From Lagopus muta (Eukaryota; Chordata; Aves; Galliformes; Phasianidae), in the NCBI RefSeq assembly GCF_023343835.1, contig NC_064435.1:39084603-39148602 (forward strand): a DNA stretch of 64,000 bases, written 5' to 3'. This document shows, one piece after another, positions 49,646 through 60,749 of this stretch (the stretch's first letter is position 1; each line of letters opens with the position of its first letter). Under the pieces are notes generated by a model that was given only the letters and a program-made list of their open reading frames with translations, had not been told where the DNA came from and made no database searches. The position numbers were made by a program, and so were the translations under genes.

Positions 49646-50389
49646 TGGAGCGGGATGCTCCGACGGGAGCTCTTATACCTTCGCGCTTTCCCGCTGTCAT
49701 GCTGAGATAACGGCAGACTTACATGGACCCCCGCGGGAGGCAATCTTTTGTAGAGGGTAATTCAGAGCTCGATTACCTTGTTTTCCCAGAAAGAACACGG
49801 AGTATCTGTCTATCTGGCTTCAGCTTTATCTGTTTTGCTGCTTAAAGGAGATTGAATTTCGTGAGCTTGTGGTGCATCTGATAAAATTTTGCATCACTTA
49901 CAGTCAAAGTGAAAAGTGTCTTTTGTGGTGTGACCGGCAGTACTGACTGCATACCTGAAGCTAATATTGTAGTTCATGCTTTCTTTTGCCAAATAATTTG
50001 GCAAAATTCTTCAGTATCTTTGAGCTAGCACCATGAAGTGAGAGAGAAACATAGCTCTGACTGTCCCATGCCCTGATACACATTTAGCTGGATAACTGGG
50101 ATTTCACAAGTATGAGAATTCAAGCAAAACAATCAATCAGTAAATGGATAAAAAAATATCGCCATAGAAAACTATTTATCTTTTATTATGTACTGCTTGT
50201 AGCTATAAAATAAATGACACATTGCAATACAGAATACACTGTGTGCTCTGTGACTTTTGCCTTCCTTAACAGAAACAGAAAGCTGTTCACATACTTATGA
50301 GCTCCCGTGAGAGTGACATCAAGTCTAGGTTGCAGGTCTGCCACAGTGCTTTGATCCCTTTTCTGCATACTTTGTACTTCAATAATAAT

Positions 50390-50393
<4 letters not shown>

Positions 50394-50422
<29 letters not shown>
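50394..50422 (+). repeat. A29 homopolymer after (AAT)n
   Basis: AATAATAATAATT passes into an uninterrupted A run of about 29. Confidence 0.95.
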
Positions 50423-50524
50423 CAAGAAAACATCACCTTTGCACCTTTCTGTCATAACTGTATTGTTAAATACTGGATGCAATCAAAACTCCTGGTGATC
50501 ATCTTTTCTTTTGGTCTTTGATTT

Positions 50525-50635
50525 GGTCTAGAGGGAGGTGTCCCTGCATTTAGCAGGGGGTTGGAACTAGATGTTCTGAAGAGTCCCTTCCAACCCAAAG
50601 CATTCTATGATTGTAAGATTTTATGATTTCCAATG
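50525..50635 (+). mobile_element. CR1 LINE terminal fragment
   Basis: GGTCTAGAGGGAGGTGTCCC, then GCAGGGGGTTGGAACTAGAT, then TCCCTTCCAACCCAAAGCAT, then TCTATGATTGTAAG is a CR1 3' end in plus orientation. Confidence 0.92.
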
Positions 50636-51009
50636 ATTTTGTGTAGACATTTTCATGAGACCCCTCTTCACTTTTTTATTTACCAGTGTTACCTAATTAC
50701 AAAATACAAATTTAATCATGGTTAAACTGATTTAAGTATATTTTTCCACTGTTTTCAGATGTGTCTCTGAAGATCCTCTTTTGTAATCCTCTTTTGTTGT
50801 TTCAGAATTGTTTTGCCTCCCCAGAGACTGAAATAGGAGTTTTTATTGAAATCTAGCAACAGCATTATTAATATTTTAGATTTGTTTTAAGATTAGCCAT
50901 GGCAAACAGGAGGCAAATGCTGAGCAATGTAGTACAGAACTAATGCAGGGTTTGTGATTCACTTTCTGTAGCTCTAGACAGGCAGAAACTTTTCTTTATA
51001 GAGATGTTG

Positions 51010-52162
51010 GAGGATCTCAGCCACAGTGGGTGCTTATTGCAGTAACATAATAGGTAACCTAGATAAACGCGATGACTGGGGAACATCCCTGATGATGATG
51101 CCCTACAGAAGGCATGTCATACTCATCTGCAGACAAAACAAGGAAGACAGTCCAGGGAACTACAGACTGATTACTCTCACATCAGTCCTAAAATGCATTT
51201 CCAGGAATATGAAGAACAAGAAAGTATGTTGGAGTACCTGTTGATTCTGTTGTGAGAAGACATTGCTCACTCAAAATCAGAGAAGACTGTGGATTATGAG
51301 AGAATGGTGGCTGTCATTTAACTGGACTTTTCACAAAGCCTTCAGCAGTCACCTGCAAGCACAAGTTGTGCTCAAGTAGTAATAGTCAGCAATATCTAAT
51401 CGGTGGTTGGTCTTTAGTAGCAGTTGTCAGGGATCTGTACTAACGTTAAAACTATTTAGTATGTTTGGGGACCTGTGTGCTGCGATGAGATACACCCTCA
51501 GAAAGCTAATGGATGATAACAAATGAGGGTATCAAATCTGAGAGGTATCTCCTTTCACATGAACTATAGGTAACACTATAAGTTGGGCACTGCCTTGCTA
51601 GGAAAGTTCTTCCAGAAAACAATATAAAGCAGGTCAAAAGACTCAGTTTTTTCCATTTCTTTGGCATTTTTGATACTGTGCTGTGTCCAGTTCTGGGCTC
51701 CCAGATGCAAACAAGAAAGACATTGACAAAGTGCAGGAAAATCCAGTGGAGTGTCATTAAAATGGTTTGGAGGCATACTACAGGTGGGGAGATATTGAGG
51801 GAATTGGATTTGTTCTGGCCGGAGAAGTAAGAGTGGGGGAAACTAATTGCCGTCTCCAAACATATGAATGTGGGTTATGGAGAAAACAGAGTAAAAATCT
51901 TTTAAAGCTGAAAAAGAGTAGTGTGACAGCAGTTGCAAATTACAAGTTCTGACTAGATGTAAAGAACAGGATTATTTGCAGTGAGAGTTACTGACTTTCT
52001 GAATGCTGCTCCTTATCTGGAAGTACTCAGAACTCAATTGGACATGGCCCTGAACAACCTGATCTAGTTTTGAAGTTGACGTTAGTTTGAACAGGGAATT
52101 AGGTTAGATGATCTTCACAAGTTCATCTAAAGTAAATTATTTTGTGATTCTGTGGTTCCACC
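51010..52162 (+). mobile_element. Long, heavily decayed CR1 LINE (RT C-terminal half to 3' end)
   Basis: Near 51150-51190 the translation PGNYRLITLTSVL matches the CR1 reverse-transcriptase segment usually read as PGNYRPVSLTS. Near 51310-51345 AVI-LDF-KAF-like residues follow, with frameshifts and stops. Further on, CTGTGTCCAGTTCTGGGCTC (51680) begins the well-known CR1 3' region. The copy ends with ATTTTGTGATTCTGTGGTTC. It is the longest CR1 here and clearly dead, with many indels and stops. Confidence 0.85.
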
Positions 52163-53213
52163 ATATTCAAATAATATTTTAAGCCTTGAAAATCAGACAC
52201 TGCCTAACAAATCACATAGTAATTAAAAAAAAAAAAAAAAAGGTTTTTAGAGGAGACTACAAGTTTTTGATGCAGTTGAATAATTTAAAATCACCAAAAA
52301 TGATGTAGCACAACTCAGTATAAATTTCCTTTGAGAGAGCACAGAACACCTATTGAATAATTAATGTCTAAACAAACCACTCAGCTGTCTGAGAGGCAGT
52401 GTTTACTACAGGACTACATTCATAAAATGATCACTGAATGAACTTCAGCTTGCAGTGCTATGTGTTTCTGAGATCTATACTCTGATAGAATTCCTATGGT
52501 GGTTTATACAGTCTCGGTGTTTTCTTGTTTTGTAACTGGTACCATTTTGTTGAAATAGATAGCGAGGTTTAGGTATGTGGGAGGGAAATCTTTAAGAATG
52601 AAGTAGACAAAAAAAAAGTTCCCTTTATGTTTTATGTAAAGAAAAACCTAATAATTGTTTACACTGTAACATGCTTTAGCTGAACTTATGGAGCACAGAG
52701 ACTCAACAAGCAATGCATCAAAAAACTAATTTAATGTCCTAGAAAATGTATTCTACATTCATTTCTGTCCCACATACAAAACCTTTCAAGGTTATTTCTG
52801 TATTAACTAGCAATTTTTATTATATCTATCTTAATATTTAATATTATATCTTAATCTTAATATATTAAAAATTCACTTAGATTCATTTAGAGCCACGATC
52901 ATCTTCCCTCTTTGCTTTAGGAGTTTGTCATCAATACACAAGTTGTGTTAATATAAGTCAGCAAGATATGACTAGGGGTACTAATATTTATATTCCTGCT
53001 TACTCTACAGGCCTATTACACGTCAAAACTAAACTGTAAAAATCTACTTTGTACATGCACTGGTCCCATACAAGTCTTCCTGTGTTCATTTTTATTGGGA
53101 AATAACTGTGTAGATGAAATACAACATGAATAGAAATCATTATTCTTAGAGCAATTAGAGGAGAGTGTACTTCCAGCATGCAATGAAACATAACAATCTG
53201 AAGGATTACAATA
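52163..53213. other. Intergenic, AT-rich, no gene seen
   Basis: Includes an A16 run near 52226 and a TTAATATT-rich patch near 52810-52870. Nothing else is recognised. Confidence 0.65.
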
Positions 53214-53700
53214 GATGAGGGCTATTCTGAAAGTAATGCCTCCGATTTTATAATTTTGGTTCATGACATCAAGGGTGGTTGGTGGTGCTATTGCAGTAAG
53301 GTGAAACATTCCCACCAACATTCCACTACATTTTGCTGCCATGTGACGGATGGCAGCAGAGGGGCACTCTGACAAAATGATGCCTGACACAGAAGTGTGA
53401 CGTTGAATTCCTCCACGTGGAAAAAATGGCACTCACTGACATTCATTAACTCTGGCTGAATGTTTATAGGGACCAAACAGTGGATGTGGGCACAGTGATG
53501 AGGTGGGTGGTGCATCTCAGCAGTGGTGACAGTGGCATGAAAGACAAGCCACGTTCCAAATGGCCATGCAGATTTTGGAATACTGCCAGCGGGATCTTGT
53601 TCATCACTGGCCAAAGTGTAGGGTGGTGTGGTGGTGACTATGTTGAAAAATAATGTTTTGCAGCTGAGAATTTACTCTATCAAAACGTGCTTGTAGCAGA
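53214..53700 (+). mobile_element. Galluhop-like mariner, 3'-truncated copy with transposase remnant
   Basis: The left end GAGGGCTATTCTGAAAGTAA, then TGCCTCC, is the mariner terminal repeat, the mate of the right end seen at 12973-12998. Translation of plus-strand codons near 53410-53535 gives a mariner helix-turn-helix region (VEFLHVEKMALTDIH, a stop, then DQTVDVGTVMRWVV and SSGDSG). The in-frame stop and a large deletion remove the catalytic domain. The element ends near TTTACTCTATCAAAACG without its right terminal repeat. Confidence 0.85.
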
Positions 53701-53744
53701 AATGCTAAGTCAAGGCTTGAAACAGTAATTGAGCATTTGGCAGA

Positions 53745-53905
53745 GCCAACCCAAGGGAGCTCAGGTGCATGCAATGTACCTGAGTGAGTGTAAGGGGTGG
53801 ATCCCTGCTCCACCTCTTCCCAGAACCCACTTAAGGATTGGCAGGGGGAGGTAAGAGTGTCTTGCTGGAGATCTCTGCTAACCTGAGGCTTTTGGAAGGT
53901 AAGTA
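53745..53905 (+). mobile_element. LTR-like promoter module, copy B
   Basis: Related to copy A at 12045-12230, in the same orientation. It holds the matching 19-bp palindrome (AGGTGCAT, GCA, ATGTACCT; 53763-53781; one arm mismatch), the TATA-like CACTTAAGG (53828-53836) and a strong splice donor AAG/GTAAGT (53898/53899). It lies about 45 bp downstream of the broken mariner copy. Probably an LTR fragment of unassigned family. Confidence 0.6.
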
Positions 53906-54404
53906 GTTTCTTTTCTGTGTCAATGGTTATTGTATTTGAGCAAATCCTCGCTTACTGCGGTCTGGTACCTTGCTGTTCTGCTGTTATTTTTGTGCTTACC
54001 ACTGCATTACAGTGCTTTTGTTCTCTTTGTGCCCGTTGTATTGTCTATGGAAGTAAAAGGAGACATTTGGAGAGACCTATGTTTAATTCTATTTCTATGC
54101 TATGCTATATATATATTTGTAAATTTATTTTCATTCTGCTTTGGCTCTATTTTTCTATAGAATCTTAATGCATGTAGTTGTGCCACTTGCATCTGTCTTC
54201 ATGTTCAAAATCTTGACTGATTGGAGACTACAGCAGAGGTCAAAAATACTAAGGTAAATTGGTGGTCTTGTGTGTGAGAAAAATCAAAGTCTGTGTAATC
54301 TATGGAAACATTACTGTTTGAATTTGATTGTTATTCTACATCAGAAAAGTTGTATTGACTGTGTTGGTTTTTTTGAATGCTACACTGATGAGCAGTGCTG
54401 CTGT

Positions 54405-54485
54405 CATCGTGGAGTTCTTGTAGTTGTAAAAGACCACTAAGATCATCTACATCATCCCATCACTACCATATCCAGTAAACCATGT
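54405..54485 (-). mobile_element. Short CR1-like fragment
   Basis: TGTAGTTGTAAAAGACCACT, then AAGATCATCTACATCATCCC, then AGTAAACCATGT resembles the reverse complement of a CR1 3' end of the AAGACCTTTAAGATCATCG type. Strongly diverged. Confidence 0.55.
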
Positions 54486-54726
54486 GTGTATGTTGCAGAT
54501 TAGAGCTGTTTGCTATCTGCTAGTAAAGGTACTTATTTCTACATTGCCTATTTGTCAATCCAGCCAGTTATTTTTCAGGTTTTTCTTTACTAATCCCCAT
54601 GATTTGATGTCCATGGATGACTTAAAAAATCTTCTGTGTAATACAGCCGAGAGGGGAAGATAACTTTATTTTACCTTCCTTATTTCTGCCTGTAAGTCCA
54701 AGTTCTTAATATTTTTTTCTTGTTTG

Positions 54727-54728
<2 letters not shown>

Positions 54729-54776
<48 letters not shown>
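54729..54776 (+). repeat. T48 homopolymer
   Basis: The longest homopolymer in the window, between TTGTC and GAAGCTGG. No retrocopy is recognised on the minus-strand side. Confidence 0.95.
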
Positions 54777-54777
<1 letters not shown>

Positions 54778-57107
54778 AAGCTGGTTGGGTTGCTATTAGC
54801 CTAGGGAAAGAGGAGCTAACTGTAACAGTCTGTACTGGAGAGTTGACCATGAAGACAGGAAGAAAAGGTTATAGAGCTTCAGATGGCTTATGTCTCATGT
54901 TAAAGGTGGTTTACAGTCGAGGGAATGTTGTGTAAACTTATTGGCATGAGCTAGTTTTTTTTTTTCCTGTAGGACTGTTGATTGATATCTGGGGTGGCAA
55001 ATACCTCTTGGATTAGTCCACTGAATTATGCATATTATTCTCTGTTACATGGTTAAAGGTAAACTCAGAGAACCTTTGTTGGTGACTTCTATAAACTTAG
55101 AAACTCTGTAATTTTGTTCTTGTGCAGATATGTCCAGGCCACAGTATGTGTGTCAATAGCTCAGCAGGTATACTGAGAATCTTCCTTTAGTTGGAAGTGA
55201 AGATAAATGGGCAAGGTTAAGAATGATCCAATAAGCTTTGTAAGTTAAGATTTTAAGGACTTGTCAGTATAATCTAATAACCAGATCAGGTCCTCAGGAA
55301 GTCATTAAAACCTGTAGGCCAAATCTATCTCTTGGTCAATGAAGTATGACCCCATTATTGCTATTAGAGCTATGCCTGCTGACAACTGTAGTGACAGCTA
55401 GTCGTTAGAAATGCTAACATATTGTCATGCTCTGAGAAAACGCTAATTTGCAATCATTATCTGTGCATGCAGAATATCTCTAGCTGTGCTTTCTTATGAA
55501 TACTTCAAGTAGCTTATGCTGTCCTAGTTGAGGGCTAAAGAAAAATCAGGGATATCTTTCTTTAAGCAGTTACTTCTTTGTGAAACTGTGGTATTGCTAT
55601 GTGCTGAACTAGACAAGTAGCAGACAAATAATTTAACAAACTATTGCACCTTGCAGATCTTGTATCTCTTTCATTCAATTAGTTTGTGTCTGAACTTCAG
55701 AGCGTATCCCTTCCTCCTGCTGCCCAAAATCATAAGATCCCTCCCACTGGTAACTGAGTCAGTCATGAGGAACATTTGTGATCTGAAGTAGGAAGAAAAA
55801 AGCCACATAAGGCACTCCTGCAAAGAGAAGTCAGTGCAGAAGATAGCTCAGCAGAGGAGCTAGGGTGCAGCTTCTGAAACAATAAAGCATATTCATTTTC
55901 TGCCTTTGAGACTTACTATGAGGTATACATTATGGTATTAGCAACACAAGGAAGAGAATGAATATAAAATTTTGAAGTGTAAATATTTTTTAATCCCATC
56001 TTAGAAGGAAGACAGTGGGCTAATAGATCTGTTATGTGCAAAGGAACAAACTTGCCAGAATACTAAGTGAAATGAAGATCAGTCTTTCCTTCTAAAAAGC
56101 ATTCAGTGATGGCAAGTTCACAGCTTCCATGAGTAACTTGCTCAGTGCAATCTATTCACGTAGGTGTTTTGTTGTGGTTTTTTTTTTTTGCTATGATTTT
56201 AAATACATTAGCTATTTGCTGTGAACAAAATTTGCTGTAAACAATATTTTCTCCTGAGATCTTCCATGTCTGCATACTGTAGCACTGTTTCTATAGACTT
56301 CAAAACCTAAGTTGTGCATGAGTAAATGAGGCTTACGTCAAACTTTAGGTCATCGTGGTCTAGATCAGGGTTGGCAGGCTTCTATGCACTCAAAAACTGG
56401 AGAAGAGTAGAATTAACTAAGGAATGTGGATGATTTCTTTTGCAATATATTAACAAAGAAGAAATCAACCTGTGTCCATCAGGTCCTCTTGGAGAGTTGT
56501 AATATTGAAACATGGGCAATAGAATAACAGTAGTAGCTGAGTAAAGAGGGAAAAATAATCCAGAAGTAATGCCTGTGTATAGTTCACTTGTACTCTTATT
56601 TGTCTGCTTGTTTTGGCATTCTAAAATTCACTGAACTTTAAGGTGTTTTTCTCCAGTTTTGCTCTTAATGTTCTGTGTACGTGTGAATGAGAACATTCTG
56701 CTTCATCTGCAAACTCTTAGCAATGGTTTTAAATTCATGTACTTTGATAGGTTCTTAAGAACTAAATGGCTTAAACTAAATAGTGTACTACTTGTTCTAT
56801 TAAAGATTAGTTCCATAAATTCCTTAATGGCTTTGTTTTAACATGAGAATTTAAAATACATTTAAGCAGGGTGTTAGAAGAGAAATAATCCATTTGCAGG
56901 ACCAAAAGTAAGCTATGAAACTACAGTAAGTATAATTAGAAATTCATCTGTTGAAATATGAACTGTACTTAAAGATATGAGTGCTCTTCTGACTTCCAAA
57001 ACTCAAGGACAGTTACCTATTTTCTTGCCTTTCCTTATTACAGCAACTAAACTGTGTAATTACTTTTGACCAAGATGAAACTTAAATAAAAATACAACAG
57101 AACCATG

Positions 57108-57127
57108 TCAGTTGAAATTTCAACTGA
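57108..57127. repeat. Perfect 20-bp palindrome
   Basis: TCAGTTGAAATTTCAACTGA is exactly its own reverse complement. It lies about 24 bp upstream of a long A-rich tract. Confidence 0.95.
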
Positions 57128-57150
57128 ATAAACTACAGGGTTTGGCTTTT

Positions 57151-57208
57151 AAAAAAAAAAAAACAACAAACAAAAAAAAAAAAAAAAAAAAAAAAAAAAA
57201 CAAAAAAA
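57151..57208 (+). repeat. A-rich tract (58 bp) with a nearby AATAAA
   Basis: A runs broken only by single C residues. GAATAAAC lies about 20 bp upstream (AATAAA near 57126-57131), the spacing expected for a retroposed mRNA 3' end. No parent gene is recognised. Confidence 0.9.
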
Positions 57209-57959
57209 CCCACTTCATCAGGGTTTACTGGAGGAAACTATGAAGAATATAATGAATCAGTCAGGCTCAGACTGGATTATGACTGCTCCTGGCTGGGATT
57301 GCTTTGGTTGTTGAATGTGAGAATGAATTTTGGTCCCATGAAGCTTAGCTGTCTAAGATGTCAGAACTTGTTCCTTAACTTTAGGAAACACAATTATGAC
57401 CCCATTAGTATGGTGTTTCATTCCACGACTGTAACATCTTTACTGAAACTTTGAAACTTGGAAAATGCAGAAAGAAGAAAGGTGGACTGAAATTTTTATC
57501 TCCCTTCCCAAACCAGGTTTCAACACTTTCTATTATTATTAACTTTCATATTCTTCTTACTTTTCCTTGCTGACTGAATGCTCATCTATATCTACCTGTG
57601 GAATAAACCATAGAAGTTGCATGCACTATAGAATTCACCTTGTTCTGTGAATAATTATTGAAGAGAAAAAGACTTGATGATATCAGATGTGACGTGAAAT
57701 AACATCTCATGCTACATTCCTGTGAGAAGAAATCTTGATTTATTTCTACAAAACATGACAAATGGACCCTGGATGAACAGTCATTCTCCCTTCCCTTCAC
57801 CAATTAAAAAAAAAATAAAAATGTATTGCATAATATAGACTCTTTATCCCCCTTATTATGCATAAGCCTCATAAAACTGTGGAACTTAGAGTAGTAGAGT
57901 AATCTAGAACTCCTCTCTGATTGTTTTTAAGAAAGAAAATTAATGCATGCTTCAAAATT

Positions 57960-58190
57960 AGATCAGGTTCATCAGCACCTTGCATGTTTTTGAATATCCT
58001 CAGGGATGAAGACTCCACAGCTTTGCTGTGCACCTGTTCCAGTGCTCAGTCACCTTCACTGTGAATAATTCTTCCCTTATATCAAATTGAGGTATCTTAT
58101 TACCTGTTCTATTTTACATCCCATTCTTCTGTCATGTACCTCTCAGAAGAGTCTCACTCTGTTTTAGGAAGGTAGAGGCAGCAGTTCTAT
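57960..58190 (-). mobile_element. CR1 LINE, diverged copy
   Basis: CCTCAGGGATGAAGACTCCA, then CACCTGTTCCAGTGCTCAGT, then CACCTTCACTGTGAATAATT, then CTTCCCTTATATC is the reverse complement of the CR1 3' region, with later parts hard to align. Confidence 0.75.
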
Positions 58191-58438
58191 TCTGAAACTT
58201 GTGTTAGGACTAAGCATGTGGATTTGATCACTGTGTCTGCACCTTATGCTATAGGTTAGAAAGGAATGAGTTAATGGAGATAGTTTATCTGGGAGGCACA
58301 TTGCAGTGTGACTGATCATAACACAAAGCTACAACTGTTGGCACGTTGATGCTTCTCTGGTCTTCTGTTTCAAGATGACACAGTAGAACCACCTAGTCAG
58401 TTCAGTTGTCACGCCCAATAACCTTTGATTGCAATTCA

Positions 58439-58840
58439 TCATAGAATGGGTTGGAAGGGACCTTTTAAGATCATCTAGTTCCAAACCTCTACTATAGGAG
58501 GGCCACCTCCCTCTAGACTAGGTTGCTCAAAACCCCATCCAGTCTGTAACCTTGAGTCCTTCCAGGGAGGGGGCATTTGCAACCTTTCTGGGCAACCTGT
58601 TCCAGTATCTCACCACCACCACTACAGTAAATTTTCTAATATCTACTTTAAATCTACCCTCTTTCAGTTTAAAACCATGTCCCATAGTCCTGTAGCTACC
58701 TGCTCTTATAAAAATCCTTTCCCAGCTTTCCTGTAGGTCCCCTTCAGATACTGGAAGGCCGCTATAAGGTCTCCTGAGACCCTTCTCTGAGTAAGAAGGG
58801 TTGTACTGAGCAAATACAATCCTTCACTTACTGGGAATCT
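58439..58840 (-). mobile_element. CR1 LINE 3' fragment
   Basis: ATCATAGAATGGGTTGGAAG, then GGACCTTTTAAGATCATC, then CTGGGCAACCTGTTCCAGTA, then TAAAACCATGTCCC, then GGTCCCCTTCAGATACTGGA, then GACCCTTCTCTGAGTAAG. Minus orientation, about 400 bp, well preserved. Confidence 0.94.
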
Positions 58841-60501
58841 TGTGCAAGATTCAAATAACTAGGCCAAATTTTCAGCTTTGCCATATAAGATGTCATAGTC
58901 AAGTTATACTCTGGCTTTTTCTGTTTTCAGTATGAAAGCTCATTGGGTAAGCTGTCTGAACTTCAGAAGCACAAAATATTGCTGAGCTCTTTGAGATTTC
59001 TGTCCTCTGGCTACCATATAGCAACCTTTGTGCTGATAAGAACACACGTATTCTTTTGCTTTCCCTTCTGTCAAACTTGCTGTCACATACAAGGTCACTC
59101 TGAAATTTTGTTTGCTGTTGGTTTGGCTAGCTCACTAGTAAAACTGCCAACTATTTAATTATATGACTGAATTAGAATGTAATTATCTTTTAAACTTCAT
59201 AATTATCCTAAGATAAATTTTGTTACTGAGTTGTAGTAATAATCTGTTAATATTAGACCAAAAAGACTGTAAACTTTCTAAAAAGAAGCATCAGCACTTA
59301 CAAAAGTGTGGTTTGATTAGTTGATAGCACACCACACTTCATTCAATATATTCTATAAATCTATGTAGCATGCTGTATATGTTGAATCATATCTTTCACA
59401 GATGTTGCCTTCAGTTTAGGTTTTCATATTTATCATCTCTTCATTTTTGCTTTTATTCCAAAGATTTCTGCATTAACTGAGAGTGTGATATGGTACATCT
59501 GAATGAATCCAGCACTTCTGCTCTAGAGGTTTCCTTGAGAAATTTCGGGAATAGTGGTAGAAGAGCTGCAAGGTCTTCACCCAAAGCAGCTCGTGAGCAG
59601 TGGGTATTATGGATTGCAGCAGCACTGGCAGCTGTGGAGAGAATGTCTTTGCCATTGTCTCTTCTGCTTCAAGCCCTCAGCTTGGTGAAATTGAACTTTG
59701 TCTAAGTAATAGGATGCACACTCTAACAGTCAGGTACATCAATCCTTATAATGGGGGAACAAGGAGTTAATTGTAATCTGTTGTAACAGTTTAGTGCTCT
59801 GCTAACTAGCTTTTGAAAATCTGGAGACCTCCCTCTCCACTGTACATCTATTTGCTATGAGATATCAGAATGCCTCAGTAAACATATGCTTAGTTGTTCT
59901 GTGTACTAAAGTATTTGTGACACTTCTGGTGATCTCTTTCATGTGGTTTGGAATTTAACAGTAAAGGCTCTAATAATGGTTTTTCCTTTAGAGCCTCTTT
60001 TTCTTTTTTTCTTTTATACCAAACAGTGATAAAAATAATTAAAACAGTAGTCATGGTGATGAGAGCTGCTTATTCACAGGCTTAAAACACTACTTGGTCA
60101 TTGTCAAATAGGGTTTTCCACAGAGACAGACTATAAAGAGCTGCTTATTGTCTCATGACTCATAACTATTAAAACCACTAAGCCAAGGTTATATTTTAGC
60201 ATACTTTCAAGTGATACTTTTTAACATGTCAAGGTTTATTCACAAATCCAATTTACTCTCTGGCCATTTAACACATGTACCCAGCTTTTACTTCTGTACT
60301 CTTATATCTGTCTGATGACAGAAACAATCTATTGAGTAACTTTACTATGATTTAGATGGGGGAAGTGAAGGAGGCTGTCTGTTCTTGCTTGGTAACACGA
60401 CTAACAGAGCTAATCTCAAAATGTGTTACCATTCTTTTCATTCCCTCTCACTCTTCCTTGAAAAAAATCCGAAAGTCTGGGACTCAAAATCCCAATGCAA
60501 A

Positions 60502-60553
60502 AATCCTATTGATTCCAATATCTATCCTATTCCAATCCTATTGAATCCAATAC
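60502..60553 (+). repeat. Imperfect tandem duplication of AATCCTATTGAATCCAATA
   Basis: Two near-identical 19-bp units (one with GATTCC for GAATCC) are separated by a partial third unit, TCTATCCTATTCC. Confidence 0.85.
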
Positions 60554-60710
60554 TGACTTTCATCAGCTTGAGTATTTTTTCCTTTCAAATAAATATTTCT
60601 GAAGGCATTTTTTTTAAATAAAATGTTCTAAGTTGTACTGGTTAAGGACAGATTTACTTCCTCTAAAGGAGAGGTAACTTGGCGGCCACTACTTAGGTGT
60701 GTTTGTTACA

Positions 60711-60749
60711 TAGTCCTGATCCACATCAGGACTATCCTTTATAGGATAG
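60711..60749. repeat. Two overlapping perfect hairpins
   Basis: TAGTCCTGAT, CCAC, ATCAGGACTA forms a perfect 10-bp stem (60711-60734). CTATCC, TTTATA, GGATAG follows, sharing bases with the right arm of the first, so the two stems compete. No transposon body recognised. Confidence 0.9.

Larger units (their letters stand above)
49100..49760 (-). promoter_or_regulatory. CpG-rich promoter region with TATA-like box, NPBWR1
   Basis: This is the only clearly CpG-dense patch in the window, with many CG dinucleotides at 49470-49730 against very few elsewhere. On the minus strand GGTATAAGAGC places a TATA-like box at 49677-49672. A GATA-type core (TTATCT) lies just upstream at about 49705-49712. The patch sits immediately 5' of the receptor's candidate exons and reads toward them. 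No CpG ratio was computed. Confidence 0.7.
49761..51009. other. Upstream flank of NPBWR1
   Basis: No gene. Base composition falls back from CpG-rich to AT-rich within about 100 bp. Holds an A29 run and a CR1 tail. Confidence 0.65.
54777..57959. other. Intergenic, no gene seen
   Basis: No coding or clear transposon signal. Contains the palindrome and A-rich tract at 57108-57208. Confidence 0.65.

Noticed and set aside
49186-49743. 185-codon ORF, plus several others in both strands over the CpG-rich patch
   Set aside because: GC-rich DNA has few stops. The segment spans proposed exon 1, the G21 tract and splice sites, and the protein has no domain.
53016-53813. Minus-strand ORFs of 69-138 codons over the mariner copy
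   Set aside because: They are antisense to the transposase remnant, whose real frame is on the plus strand.
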